Positions 1 to 8,856 of a DNA stretch of 64,000 bases are shown in pieces. The DNA comes from Blautia wexlerae DSM 19850 (GTDB lineage Bacteria; Bacillota; Clostridia; Lachnospirales; Lachnospiraceae). The translations under genes were made by a program, and so were the position numbers. Below the pieces are notes generated by a model. That model had not been told where the DNA came from, did not search any database, and saw nothing but the letters and a program-made list of their open reading frames with translations. The number at the start of each line of letters is the position of its first letter. The stretch's first letter is position 1. The stretch is taken from the NCBI RefSeq assembly GCF_025148125.1, contig NZ_CP102267.1:4040501-4104500 (forward strand), written 5' to 3'.

Positions 1-135
1 CAGCCAAAAACACTGAATGAAAATTAAAGAGCATATTGTTCTTCTTTTCTATTATAATATATTTATTGTATCAGAACAAGTGTTTTTGTGATTTTTTATG
101 AATTTGAGCAGACATGCTCGAATGTGCAATTCATC

Positions 136-273
136 CCCTCACCTATAGGACGCCACTGAAAAAGTCTTTATTTTGCATAAAGCAGTACAATATAAAGTGT
201 TTTTATTTGTTTTAATCTACTATATAATGTGTATAAAAATAGTTTTTCAGTAGCGTCCCTATAGAGGTGAGGG
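136..273. repeat. 138-bp inverted-repeat (MITE-like) element
   Basis: Arms at 136-163 and 241-273 are imperfect inverted copies of each other: both carry a CCCTCACCT outer end and a GGACGCCACTGAAAAA-type inner part, with a few single-base differences and small gaps. The middle is AT-rich with no reading frame. The element sits exactly where the MATE reading frame stops being recognisable, so it may be the insertion that broke that gene. No clear target duplication is visible. Confidence 0.55.
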
Positions 274-571
274 AATTCTTGCTACGGTTGTTAAAGATAT
301 AATCCCGCATTTTTTCTATTTTCTCTGCGCCAAAATATTTAGCTACAGGAACACCAAACCCTGTACAGCTTCCCATGCAGAATCCCAGTACCAGAAACTG
401 AATACTGCTGCTGGCTCCTACACTTGCCAGCGCTTTTGCGCCAAGGATCTGTCCTACGATCGCAGCGTCAATAATATTATAAGTCTGTTGCAGCAAATTT
501 CCTAATAATAAAGGAAGCGCAAACTGCAGCATCAGTTTCAGCGGATTCCCTTTTATCATAGATGTGGTCAT
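212..571 (-). pseudogene. Truncated MATE-family efflux transporter (N-terminal remnant)
   Basis: The first ~95 residues match the start of a MATE multidrug/Na+ antiporter: a short hydrophilic leader, then LGNLLQQTYNIIDAAIVGQ, the typical first-helix region of the MepA/NorM-like group, and a second helix. Full proteins have about 450 residues and 12 membrane helices, so only the first two helices remain. The last ~24 codons come from the adjoining inverted-repeat element, and nothing MATE-like follows at 1-135. The product cannot be a functional transporter. A complete, different MATE gene lies at 9924-11291. Confidence 0.75.
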
Positions 572-857
572 TTCTCTTTACTCCCATTCTCTATATTTCT
601 ATAACAATTCCAGCTGATAAAATTATCTGCTTTGCTATTGATTTGATTGAATCTCCATTGAAATACAAATATCAATTTCAACAGAATTCCTTCATTATCA
701 TAACATTCCTATTTTTAGTTTCAATAAGAAATTTTGACATATTTTATCTTAAAGCCAAGTGTTTTCATACGTCAGGCGAATATTCGCAATTACATCAGGA
801 GACTACTTGATTCTCCGCCTGCGACGGGTCGCTTCAGCGACATAATTCTTCTAACAT
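572..857. other. Intergenic region with one dispersed-repeat segment
   Basis: No convincing gene is present. Positions 772-812 resemble 59832-59875 (shared ATATTCGCAA, GGAGACTACTTGATTC-like stretches). Positions 812-845 hold a GCGAC...GTCGC hairpin sequence also seen in related form at 28160-28200. Confidence 0.5.
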
Positions 858-903
858 AAAAAAGCCCTACAAAACGCCATCCAGGCGCATTGTAGGGCTT
901 TAT
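858..903. terminator. Bidirectional intrinsic terminator
   Basis: A 12-bp perfect stem, AAAGCCCTACAA (861-872) with TTGTAGGGCTTT (890-901), has A-tracts on the left and T-rich sequence on the right. It ends the minus-strand sugar ABC operon, whose last stop is at 912. Confidence 0.85.
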
Positions 904-911
904 ATATTGAC

Positions 912-1763
912 TTAGCCTTTAATACCGGAAGATGCAATACCTTCTACATAATATTTCTGCATGAAGATGAACATGATGATCATCGGGATTGCAGAGATTA
1001 CCAGTGCTGCCATGATTGCACTATAATGTACAGGCTGTGTTCCGAAGAAGGACTGAACTGCGAGCTGGATCGTACGCTTGTCTTCACCGGTCATAACCAG
1101 GAATGGCCACATAAAGTCATTCCAGTGAGCGACGAAATCAAGGATAAATACAGTTGCATATACAGTCTTGGAAATCGGCATAACAATCTTGAAGAAAGTT
1201 CCTGCCGGACGACATCCATCAATTGCAGCCGCCTCGATCAGATCATCTGGAATATCACAGAAAAACTGACGGAACATATAGATGGAGAAACATTTTGCTA
1301 CAAAAGGAATTACCAGTGCTGCAAGTGTATTTACCCAGCCAAGCTGTGACATTTCAATATATAACGGAAGCATGATTGCTTCCATCGGAAGTACCATCAG
1401 GGCTACTACCAGATTCATGATCGCGCCTTTTCCTTTGAACTCAAATTTTGCAAGCGCATAACCACACATGGAGTTTACAAGCAGATCAAGAACCAGGATG
1501 AGTGCAATGTAAAGCAAGGTGTTCTTAAATACCTGAGGAAGATTCATTCTGGTAAATACTTCTACATAGTTATTAAAAGAAGCCGATACCGGAAAGAATG
1601 TTTTCAGGGAGTTCATATTTGCAAAAATCTGAGATTCCGGTTTCAGAGACGCGGAAATCATCCAGATCAGAGGAGAAACAAAGATAATACCTATGACAAT
1701 ATTTCCAAAATAAAACATAAATTTGGAAAAAGCCGCAGAAAATTTCATTGATGATTTTTTCAT
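912..1763 (-). CDS. Carbohydrate ABC transporter permease (MsmG/GanQ type)
   Basis: Inner permease of a CUT1-family sugar importer, 283 residues, about six membrane helices. The EAA loop that contacts the ATPase is at residues 177-184 (IEAAAIDG). It lies 13 bp after the partner permease and is third in the operon behind the binding protein and first permease. No ATPase gene is present, so the pair probably uses a shared MsmK/UgpC-like ATPase encoded elsewhere, as is common in Firmicutes. The neighbouring GH32 gene and shared operators point to fructose-containing oligosaccharides as substrate; that is inference. Confidence 0.92.
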   Translation of the reverse strand: MKKSSMKFSAAFSKFMFYFGNIVIGIIFVSPLIWMISASLKPESQIFANMNSLKTFFPVSASFNNYVEVFTRMNLPQVFKNTLLYIALILVLDLLVNSMCGYALAKFEFKGKGAIMNLVVALMVLPMEAIMLPLYIEMSQLGWVNTLAALVIPFVAKCFSIYMFRQFFCDIPDDLIEAAAIDGCRPAGTFFKIVMPISKTVYATVFILDFVAHWNDFMWPFLVMTGEDKRTIQLAVQSFFGTQPVHYSAIMAALVISAIPMIIMFIFMQKYYVEGIASSGIKG

Positions 1764-1776
1764 TTTCCTGTCCTCC

Positions 1777-2673
1777 TTAATCAGTTGCAGTAGTTACTTT
1801 CTTCATTAACAGTGACATTGCCACAACAATAACGAAGAATACAGTTGCGATTGAGCAGGCATAACCAAAGTTACCTTTCTGGAAGCCCTGTGTATAAATG
1901 TAATATACCAGAGTTTTGGTGGAGTTCTTTGGTCCGCCCTGTGTCATGATATATGGCTGTGTGAACAGCTTCATTGCCTGGATCATAGTGATCATAATAA
2001 CATATTTTATAGTTCCTTTCAGTCCCGGAAGTGTGATAAACAGGAACTGATTCCATTTGTTTGCACCATCTACAGATGCTGCCTCATACTGATCTTTCGG
2101 AATTCCCTGAAGACCTGCCAGGAAAATCATCATCTGATAACCTGCGCCCTGCCATGCAGACATGAAGATAATGGAGTTCATGGCTGTATGCTCATTGCTC
2201 AGGAAATTAATAGGATCCATTCCCAGTGATACCAGCAGAGAATTAATAAGACCAGTGCTTGGATTTGCATTGTAAAGTACTGACCACAGAACAGAGATAA
2301 CAACCATGGAGGTTAACTGTGGACTAAAATACATTGTTCTGAATATTGCGACTCCGCGGAATTTCTTTGAAACCAGAAGCGCCAGTCCAAGTGCCAGTAT
2401 ACACTGTACAGGTACAACAACTACTGTGAAATATACAGTATTTTTCAGAGCCATCCAGAAGTTTTTATCCTGGAACAGTTTCTGATAGTTTTCAATACCA
2501 ATCATCTTTATGGCATCCGGTCTCATAATCTGATATTTAAATCCGGAATAGTAAACGGTATAGATCATCGGTACAACCAGAAATGCGATCAGAAGGATAA
2601 CTGCCGGAGCAGTAAATGCATATGCAGTGATTCTCTCGTCACGTTTTCTGCCTGTCAGCTTCGTCTTAGCCAT
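1777..2673 (-). CDS. Carbohydrate ABC transporter permease (MsmF/UgpA type)
   Basis: First permease of the CUT1 sugar importer, 298 residues. A cytoplasmic basic N-terminus is followed by about six helices, with the EAA loop at residues 197-204 (YEAASVDGA). Length and layout are normal for the MalF/UgpA-like half. It sits 72 bp after the binding-protein gene and 13 bp before the second permease, in one minus-strand operon. Confidence 0.92.
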   Translation of the reverse strand: MAKTKLTGRKRDERITAYAFTAPAVILLIAFLVVPMIYTVYYSGFKYQIMRPDAIKMIGIENYQKLFQDKNFWMALKNTVYFTVVVVPVQCILALGLALLVSKKFRGVAIFRTMYFSPQLTSMVVISVLWSVLYNANPSTGLINSLLVSLGMDPINFLSNEHTAMNSIIFMSAWQGAGYQMMIFLAGLQGIPKDQYEAASVDGANKWNQFLFITLPGLKGTIKYVIMITMIQAMKLFTQPYIMTQGGPKNSTKTLVYYIYTQGFQKGNFGYACSIATVFFVIVVAMSLLMKKVTTATD

Positions 2674-2745
2674 AATCCTTTCCCCCTTTTAACAAACTTA
2701 AAACGGCCGCACCGCAAAAGCGATGCGGCCAGGTTTCTATCCTGA

Positions 2746-4062
2746 TTATTCAGCGTAGTATGTTTCGTAATCTTCTGTGAATGTTTCTGCTACTGTATCA
2801 AGTTCAGACTGGATATAATCATCATCAACTTCTCCGTTTGTAGCTGCATCAGAGAGGATATTTGTCATTGCTTCAGCATATGCAGAAGAGAATGTTGCAT
2901 AGGAAGGTGTTCTTGGACGCGGAACTGCTGTGTTGTTCAGCTGTTCAACCATAAGTGCACGTGCTCCTTCTTTGTAATCAGCCATTGCTTCTTCATCATA
3001 AGCAGAGTTACGTGTTGCAGGTTTTGCGATTGCAGCTGCATAAGTTGCTACATTTTCGCTGTTCATCAGCCACTGAAGGAATTCGCCTGCTGCATCCGGA
3101 TTCTCACAGTCCTTGCTTACTGCTGCTGCCCAGTCACCACAAGGAGAAACTGCTGTACCTGTTTCAGATACCGGATAGTATGTTACACCCCAGTCAAAAT
3201 CTGCATTTGCTTCCAGAGTTGCAACTTCCCATGAACCACCAAGCATTGTTGCACATGCACCGTTTAAGAACTCGTCTGTGATCGGCTCAATGTTTGCATA
3301 TCCTTTTGCAATAAGATCTGCAAGGTAAGAAGTTGTTTTTACTGCTTCTTCGCTGTTTACATATCCGTCAGCTTCCTTACCATCCTCGCTGATGTAGTCT
3401 TTTCCTTCAGAGATATACATTGGCTCTAATGCATATGGAAGACCTTCACCATGATCCATGATAATGTGTGCTCCCACATAATTATCTGTTGTACACTTTT
3501 CAGCGATCTCTGCCATCTCATCCCATGTGATCGGGTTGTCTAATGTACGGGAATCAAGGTCATCTGTATCAACACCGCACTCTTTGAGATAATCTTTATT
3601 GTAATAGAATGCTACAGAAGATTCTGTTGCACCGATTGCATATAACTGTCCGTCATAGGTATTCTGGGCAATGGATGAAGGAACGAAATCAGAAAGATCA
3701 TCCTCTGTAAAATAATCACTCAGCGGAATGCTGATTCCGTTTGCTGCATAGTAGGAAACCTGCGGTCCGTCTACATAGAAGATATCCGGAAGGTCATTGG
3801 ATGTTACTGCTGTAGCAATTTTGTTATCATATGCATAGGAATCGGAACGGTCGATTGCTTCACGTGAGACCTGGATATTCGGGTTTGCTTCGTTCCACTC
3901 TGCAAGCTTCTCAGTCCACCATGCCTCTACCTGTTCTCTGTCTGTCGGGCTCCAGATTGTAATGTTTACTACATCACCATCTTTTGCCATTGCCGGTACT
4001 GCACTGAACATTGTAGTTGCCGCCATTGTGAGTGCCAGAATTACGCTCATTCTTTTTTTCAT
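2746..4062 (-). CDS. Sugar ABC transporter extracellular binding protein
   Basis: Family-1 solute-binding protein, 438 residues, first gene of the importer operon. It captures the oligosaccharide outside the membrane and delivers it to the two permeases. A Sec signal peptide occupies roughly residues 1-26 with an AMA cleavage site. Unusually for a Gram-positive binding protein there is no lipobox cysteine, so the anchoring mode is unclear. Start chosen from GGAGGAAAGAAAC just upstream of ATG. It is expressed from the consensus promoter at 4240-4268, which has two LacI-type operators downstream of it. Confidence 0.93.
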   Translation of the reverse strand: MKKRMSVILALTMAATTMFSAVPAMAKDGDVVNITIWSPTDREQVEAWWTEKLAEWNEANPNIQVSREAIDRSDSYAYDNKIATAVTSNDLPDIFYVDGPQVSYYAANGISIPLSDYFTEDDLSDFVPSSIAQNTYDGQLYAIGATESSVAFYYNKDYLKECGVDTDDLDSRTLDNPITWDEMAEIAEKCTTDNYVGAHIIMDHGEGLPYALEPMYISEGKDYISEDGKEADGYVNSEEAVKTTSYLADLIAKGYANIEPITDEFLNGACATMLGGSWEVATLEANADFDWGVTYYPVSETGTAVSPCGDWAAAVSKDCENPDAAGEFLQWLMNSENVATYAAAIAKPATRNSAYDEEAMADYKEGARALMVEQLNNTAVPRPRTPSYATFSSAYAEAMTNILSDAATNGEVDDDYIQSELDTVAETFTEDYETYYAE

Positions 4063-4137
4063 GTTTCTTTCCTCCTGATAAAATATATTGGTTGTTGCGG
4101 TTACATCTCCTTAATCTCGTTCAGGAAATGCCTTTTT

Positions 4138-4153
4138 ATGAAACCCGTTCCAT
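4138..4153. promoter_or_regulatory. LacI-type operator, binding-protein leader copy
   Basis: Imperfect 16-bp palindrome ATGAAACCCGTTCCAT in the 5' leader of the ABC operon. It matches the copies at 4213, 6300 and 6359. A perfect 10-bp hairpin (4167-4176 with 4183-4192) lies between it and the 4213 copy. Confidence 0.7.
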
Positions 4154-4212
4154 GTATTTCCTTTTTTAACCACAGCTATTTTGCTGTGGTTAAAAGCTTT
4201 ATTTGTCCTCTT

Positions 4213-4228
4213 GTGGAACCCGTTTCAT
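4213..4228. promoter_or_regulatory. LacI-type operator next to ABC operon promoter
   Basis: GTGGAACCCGTTTCAT starts about 12 bp downstream of the -10 box of the ABC operon, at or just after the expected transcription start. This is the classic position for repression by a LacI-family protein, most likely the one encoded at 6519-7508. Confidence 0.72.
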
Positions 4229-4239
4229 ATGATGGTTTT

Positions 4240-4268
4240 ATCATAATCTCTCTTGCCTTATTTGTCAA
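4240..4268 (-). promoter_or_regulatory. Sigma-A promoter of the sugar ABC operon
   Basis: Reading the minus strand: TTGACA (4268-4263), 17-bp spacer, TATGAT (4245-4240). This is a near-perfect vegetative promoter for the gene starting at 4062. Confidence 0.8.
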
Positions 4269-4426
4269 TAGATTTTAACTTAAAAATCCTGTTTTCGCAT
4301 CAATTCGTATATTTTCACAATATAAGTTATCTGTTTTTATATATTTTTTACAATCATATCTGGGTTTTTTCTTTGCTATATTTATATTAAATTTCCTATA
4401 TTCCGTTATTTTTTTACACGTTTCCA

Positions 4427-4474
4427 AAAAAGAGAGGGGGAAAATAAAATTCTCAATTTTCCCCCCTCTTCTTT
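4427..4474 (-). terminator. Terminator downstream of the GH32 gene
   Basis: Inverted repeat AGAGAGGGGGAAAAT (4431-4445) with ATTTTCCCCCCTCTT (4456-4470), T-rich on the minus-strand exit side. It lies 140 bp past the GH32 stop. Between them, 4497-4512 (ATGGAACCGTTACCAT) is another operator-like palindrome, and 4559-4585 is a dispersed repeat. Confidence 0.75.
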
Positions 4475-4558
4475 CTATTTATTTTTTTATTTTTATGGAA
4501 CCGTTACCATTTTTTTTACTGCCGGCAGATATATGGCACATTGCTTTAAGCAAATATC

Positions 4559-4585
4559 GTTACTGTTCACTCCGTTCTCAGTAAC
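4559..4585. repeat. Dispersed palindromic repeat, copy 1 (GTTACTG...CAGTAAC)
   Basis: 27-bp near-palindrome with GTTACTG and CAGTAAC ends and a TTCACTCCGTTC core. Inverted or variant copies occur at 9800-9826, 43608-43634 and 53439-53465, always between genes. Confidence 0.7.
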
Positions 4586-4612
4586 TTAGCCAAATATCTG
4601 TATTCTGCGGAT

Positions 4613-6262
4613 TTATTTCCAGATGGATTTCATTTCACAGATTTTAACCTGCGCTTCTTTATCACTGTTCAGACAGAAGATTCCCTGGCTGCTGCTATTG
4701 TAAAACAGTCTGGTTCCTGCATCTTCTCCATCATTTAAATATACCTCAATTGTTCTTCCGTCTACAAAAATTTCTGCATTTCTGCATTTCTCCACAGAAG
4801 AAACAAACTGTACCTTATCGCTCTTCACACCTGTCATTTTGAAGAATACTTTTCCCCCTTCTGCAGTCAGACTGATGGATTTATCCCCATCCTGACCAAG
4901 AAGAATGTTGAAATCTCCTGTTTCTTCAAATGATACAGATGCATAATATCTGTTATCTGCAATGGAGCCGACTTTAATCTCACTGCCTGTGCCTTCATAT
5001 ACTATATCACCCAGAAGAGTATAAACTTCCTCTACAGGTTTTGTATATACATGTTCATTCTTCACATGGAGCTCTCTTGGCAGAGTCATGCTTCCATAAG
5101 CTCCCGGCTCTGTAGCAATATGCTCTCCATAGAAATCACTGATCCAACCGATCAGGATCCTACGGTCTTCATGCTGAAAGCTCTGCGCTGCATAGCAGTT
5201 GCTTCCAAAATCCACCCACTGCTGTGTATGGACATCCATTGCATCACCATTCCAGTCTCCCACATAATATCTGCACTGCTGGAATCTTCCGTATTCATCA
5301 TAATGACTCATCCATGCGCCCATAGCTACATATTTATCATCCAGCGGGAAAAAGTCGGGACACTCTATGGTTCTGATCTTTGTTTCCTCTGTGATCAGAG
5401 GACATCTGTACTTCCAGTTCTCTGCATCCTCAGATTCATACAGAAGAAATGTTCCTTTTTCATCTACGCATGCACCTAATACAATATAATACTTCTCACC
5501 GATCTTAATTGCTTTCGGATCGCGGAAATCATAGTTAGTACCTTCCGGTTTCTCCCTGATAATCTCTTTTTCCGGCTCAAAATGGATCATATCGCTACTC
5601 TTTGTCATTGTCTGATACTGAATAGTGTCCCATCCGTCATCCTGCGGTCCGATATGTCTTGTGAGATAGAAGTACACCTCATCTCCCATCGGAAGTGCAC
5701 TTCCGGAGAAAGCACCTCCTTTAATCGCAAGATTATCCAGAATTTCTTCCTGAGGCTCTAATACAACCGGAAGATGTGTCCAATGCACCAGATCCTTACT
5801 TGCTGCATGTCCCCAGTACATATTATTCCACTCCTGTCCAAAAGGATTCATCTGATAGAAAAGGTGATAATAGCCCTTAAACCAGCAAAGTCCGTTAGGA
5901 TCATTATTCCAGTTCACAACCGGCGAAAAATGATACTGTTCTCTATATGGAGTATCTATGAAATGAAGGAACTCTTCTTTATTCATTTCTTTATAATTGT
6001 CTGTAGTATCCAGCACACAGATTCCATTTTCCATAATGTTTTCACATTCGCTTAAATAAGCAAACGTTATTGTGCAATCCTGTGTTGAGATTTCATATTC
6101 TGTATTTCTGCTTACCGGAAATTTGATCCAGTTTCCATAGATATGTTTCGGTTCTTTTGTCTCTGTTGTGCTTTCTTTTACATTTTTCAGGAGCACACTG
6201 CCTTTTTTGCCTTCATCCGGTTTTACAAATAATTCCAGACACTCATAATTTCCTGTGTACAT
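4613..6262 (-). CDS. Glycoside hydrolase family 32 (sucrase/fructan beta-fructosidase)
   Basis: Hydrolyses beta-fructosyl bonds (sucrose, sucrose-6-phosphate or short fructans), 549 residues. All three GH32 signature acids are visible: nucleophile D121 in WNNDPNG, stabiliser D248 in RDP, acid/base E300 in EC. A C-terminal beta-sandwich follows. There is no signal peptide, so it acts inside the cell, consistent with import through the adjacent ABC system. The extra ~100-residue N-terminal region before HFSPVVNWNNDPNG is unusual for simple sucrases. The start at 6262 was chosen over 6325 because AAAGGGG lies 8-10 bases upstream and the earlier part runs through an operator. It is regulated by two operators at 6300 and 6359. 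Confidence 0.92.
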   Translation of the reverse strand: MYTGNYECLELFVKPDEGKKGSVLLKNVKESTTETKEPKHIYGNWIKFPVSRNTEYEISTQDCTITFAYLSECENIMENGICVLDTTDNYKEMNKEEFLHFIDTPYREQYHFSPVVNWNNDPNGLCWFKGYYHLFYQMNPFGQEWNNMYWGHAASKDLVHWTHLPVVLEPQEEILDNLAIKGGAFSGSALPMGDEVYFYLTRHIGPQDDGWDTIQYQTMTKSSDMIHFEPEKEIIREKPEGTNYDFRDPKAIKIGEKYYIVLGACVDEKGTFLLYESEDAENWKYRCPLITEETKIRTIECPDFFPLDDKYVAMGAWMSHYDEYGRFQQCRYYVGDWNGDAMDVHTQQWVDFGSNCYAAQSFQHEDRRILIGWISDFYGEHIATEPGAYGSMTLPRELHVKNEHVYTKPVEEVYTLLGDIVYEGTGSEIKVGSIADNRYYASVSFEETGDFNILLGQDGDKSISLTAEGGKVFFKMTGVKSDKVQFVSSVEKCRNAEIFVDGRTIEVYLNDGEDAGTRLFYNSSSQGIFCLNSDKEAQVKICEMKSIWK

Positions 6263-6299
6263 ACGTAAATCCCCTTTCTGATATTTGTCACATTTAGAT

Positions 6300-6315
6300 G
6301 TGGTACCCGTTCCAT
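6300..6315. promoter_or_regulatory. LacI-type operator, GH32 leader copy
   Basis: GTGGTACCCGTTCCAT, same palindrome as at 6359 and near-identical to the two copies in front of the ABC operon. It lies in the GH32 5' leader. Confidence 0.7.
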
Positions 6316-6358
6316 ATATTTTCAAAAAATATAACGCAGGTTTCCTACGCTTTTATAT

Positions 6359-6374
6359 ATGGTACCCGTTCCAT
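6359..6374. promoter_or_regulatory. LacI-type operator at the GH32 transcription start
   Basis: ATGGTACCCGTTCCAT begins 9 bp downstream of the -10 box, covering the predicted start site. This placement suggests steric repression. Confidence 0.74.
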
Positions 6375-6382
6375 TTATTTGG

Positions 6383-6411
6383 ATTATATAATGAATAATA
6401 CTATTTGTCAA
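6383..6411 (-). promoter_or_regulatory. Sigma-A promoter of the GH32 gene
   Basis: Minus strand: TTGACA (6411-6406), 17-bp spacer, TATAAT (6388-6383). A perfect consensus promoter, so repression rather than activation is expected. Confidence 0.85.
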
Positions 6412-6448
6412 CACACTTCTGATTCTTCTCCATGTCTCACAAATATAG

Positions 6449-6492
6449 GAAAGCTCTTTGTACACTTTTCACATATGCCAAAGAGCTTTTCT
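6449..6492 (-). terminator. Terminator of the LacI regulator gene
   Basis: Stem AAAGCTCTTTG (6450-6460) with CAAAGAGCTTT (6479-6489), just past the LacI stop at 6519. The T-tract on the minus side is short, so it may be weak. Confidence 0.6.
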
Positions 6493-6518
6493 ATAATTTT
6501 TTGTATTAATGCTGTCAC

Positions 6519-7508
6519 CTATAGATTCACAGGATATGTAGTCTGTCCCTGACGCACCTCTACCGGAATAATTTGCTTGTGAGGAACCGGACGACGTTCT
6601 TCGATAAGATCAACCACCGAGTTTGCACTGATTTCCGCAAGCATTTCTATGTTCTGGCAGATACTGGTTGCTTCCGGATAACAAAGTCTGGTGATATCTG
6701 TTCCATCATAAGTAACAACCCTAAAGTTATCCGGAACTTTTCTGCCTGCTTCCATAGCCAGATGCATATAATAAAGTGCAGGCTGATCAGTCCCAAATAC
6801 ACCATCTATCCCATCACACTTCTGCATCGCTTTTCTGGCTATTTCCCGGTAATCTTCATGACCAAATTTGTTCCACTCCATAATCACATCTATGACTTCC
6901 ACTCCATGCTCTGTCAGAATGGTTTCAAGAATAGCATGTCGGTCATTAGCCGCAATATCAGGAGCCACACCTGAAATATTCAGGACTTTCTTACATTTAT
7001 TTTTTATTAAAATATTAGCAGCCATTTCTCCTCCGGACATATGGTCCGATCCTACCATGGGAATTCCAGAACCGAAATCTCTGTCAAGGGAAACAATTGT
7101 TTTCTTTCTCTTCAGATACTCATCACCTTCCAGCGTATGTGATCCGGTAATAATACCATCTACCATATTTCGATCCAGCATATCCAGAAATTCCCGTTCT
7201 CTGTTACTTATACCTATGGTATTTCCAATCAGTGTCTTGTATCCCATTTCATAAAGAGCTGCCTCCGTTTGTCTCACATAACTAGAGAAAAACGGATGAT
7301 CTACATCTGGTACAAGAATACCTACGATTCCGGTTTTATTGCGGAACAGATTTCGTGCCAGCTCATTAGGTTTATATTGTAATTCTTCAATTGCACTTTC
7401 TATCTTTTTTCTTGTATCTGCAGATACATAACCAGTTCCATTTATAACTCTGGAAACGGTTCCCACCCCTACGCCTGCTCTGCGCGCTACATCTCTTATA
7501 CTCGCCAT
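6519..7508 (-). CDS. LacI-family transcriptional repressor of the fructan/sucrose regulon
   Basis: 329 residues. An N-terminal LacI helix-turn-helix (SIRDVARRAGVGVGTVSRVI, residues 3-22) and hinge are followed by a periplasmic-binding-protein-like sensor domain. It should bind the imperfect palindromes at 4138, 4213, 6300 and 6359 and release them on sugar binding; this is inferred from proximity and operator placement. The start at 7508 gives the canonical N-terminus. The longer frame to 7604 runs into a dispersed repeat (7574-7640) and adds 32 residues unlike the family. It is divergent in function but co-directional with the GH32 gene. Confidence 0.9.
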   Translation of the reverse strand: MASIRDVARRAGVGVGTVSRVINGTGYVSADTRKKIESAIEELQYKPNELARNLFRNKTGIVGILVPDVDHPFFSSYVRQTEAALYEMGYKTLIGNTIGISNREREFLDMLDRNMVDGIITGSHTLEGDEYLKRKKTIVSLDRDFGSGIPMVGSDHMSGGEMAANILIKNKCKKVLNISGVAPDIAANDRHAILETILTEHGVEVIDVIMEWNKFGHEDYREIARKAMQKCDGIDGVFGTDQPALYYMHLAMEAGRKVPDNFRVVTYDGTDITRLCYPEATSICQNIEMLAEISANSVVDLIEERRPVPHKQIIPVEVRQGQTTYPVNL

Positions 7509-7573
7509 ACCTACTTTTCCTGTTCTGTTATTACTTTTCACAATCACATAATAATTACTGTTCATACGCCTAT

Positions 7574-7640
7574 CCTGCAAGGTGTTTTGACATGCATATA
7601 CCAAAATTCCATTGCTGCAGGCAATCTGGAATAAATTTTA
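7574..7640. repeat. Dispersed intergenic repeat, copy 1
   Basis: Shares GGTGTTTTG.CATG..TAT..CCAAAA and a second block, CCAAAATTCCATTGC.GCAG to GGCAATCTGGAAT.AATTTT, with 9705-9796. The second block can fold on itself. The two copies differ by a ~23-base internal segment. Confidence 0.6.
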
Positions 7641-7987
7641 ATAAGATAAGTATAGCACTGCGCATTTGTTCTTACAATTAATAAGTTGCCGAAAAGTGGC
7701 CCTTTCTTTCGTCAAACTGGAACATGTTCCAGTTATGTATCCAGACAGTCCTGCACAGACTGCCTCTTTTTTCCAACTCTTATACCATACAATTTACGTT
7801 TTATACTTATTAAACATCTCCGCTTACTTCTGTTCTTCATTTTTGTTTTATGTAAAAAGGATGCCGGGGGACAAATCCGACATCCTTTTTGCTGTTAACT
7901 TATGTTTATTTGCAGCAATCCTCATAAATAATACATTTGAGAGGTTTGCTATAGAAATGATGCAATTTATTTGTTATCCTGCTACTA
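7641..7987. other. Gene-poor stretch with a perfect palindrome and a hairpin terminator
   Basis: No supported gene. 7715-7734 is a perfect 20-bp palindrome (AACTGGAACA followed by its complement), operator-like but with no obvious client. 7855-7890 is a terminator-type hairpin (AAAAAGGATG...CATCCTTTTT) usable on both strands, just past the GH5 remnant. Confidence 0.5.
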
Positions 7988-8855
7988 TTATTCGCCTCTG
8001 TGTTTACCCTGAGACAGATCCTCCACTACTTTTGCATAGTATTTATCTACGCTGAAGAATGCCATGCAGATTACCGGGAAGTATTCCTGCATTTCTGCGA
8101 TGTCCTTTTTCAGCTCTTTTACATATTTCACGTACTCTTCTACAGTCTGCTGGCAGCCCTTCATTTCTGCAACCATCAGATACTGATGAATATCCAGAAC
8201 TACGTTCTTGTATTTGTCTTCACGCATAAAATCTTTCCATGCTTTTAAGCAGAATGCATCATGGAATACCACATATTTGTCTTCCGACATATGTTTGCGG
8301 ATTCTGTCGTATGCTTCCAGATAAAAACCACGGATGAATTCCATTGTATTTAGCTTTGTTCCTTTAGCTTTCTCAGGATCAACCGCAGGATAGCGTTCTG
8401 TATCCTTCATGGATTCCCACATATCTTCCAGTATTGGCTCGTTCAGGATCTCAATTCCCCATAATCCTTTTCTTGTTCCGTATCTCTCTGCCAGTCTTTC
8501 CAATACTGTAAGCTCGAACTCCACTTCGTCCGGCTCCTGTGACCATTTGCATACACCACTGATTCCACCGTTGTCAAATCCATTCTGGCTGTCCGGTGCT
8601 GTATGAAGATCAATCAGAATCTGCAGTCCATATTTTTCAGCCCAGTTAAATGCTTTATCCAGTTCTTCAATACATCCGATGAATGGTTCTCTGTCACCGA
8701 AAATGAAATATGGAACCAGGATTCTCACTGCATCCATTCCCATGGATTTAATTCTTGTGAAGTCTCTTTCTGTAATGTACTCAGAACGATGGATCTTGAT
8801 TCTTGCTTCATAGACTTCTTTCTGATATTGCCACCAAAAATATCTGGGTGGAGCA
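7988..8855 (-). pseudogene. GH5 glycoside hydrolase remnant, truncated and internally deleted
   Basis: Cellulase-family (GH5) domain related to exo-1,3-glucanase-like enzymes. In-frame sequence begins near 8855, reads through HRSEYITERDF, and continues through MGMDAVRILVPYFIFG and the acid/base motif ILNEP (E102 counting from the ATG at 8743) to DIHQY. Where the nucleophile motif (VICGEW in the family) is expected, the text jumps from FPVIC straight to an unrelated 24-residue tail, so the nucleophile Glu is gone. The 5' end is fused to an AraC fragment on the opposite strand. Both ends are lost, so it should be inactive. Confidence 0.75.
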
Positions 8856-8856
8856 G

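Noticed and set aside
562..810. Open frame on the plus strand after the MATE remnant
   Set aside because: No family likeness, AT-rich, overlaps a repeat segment and has no ribosome site.
4138..6374. CcpA cre sites
   Set aside because: The palindromes lack the cre core; they match a local LacI-type operator.
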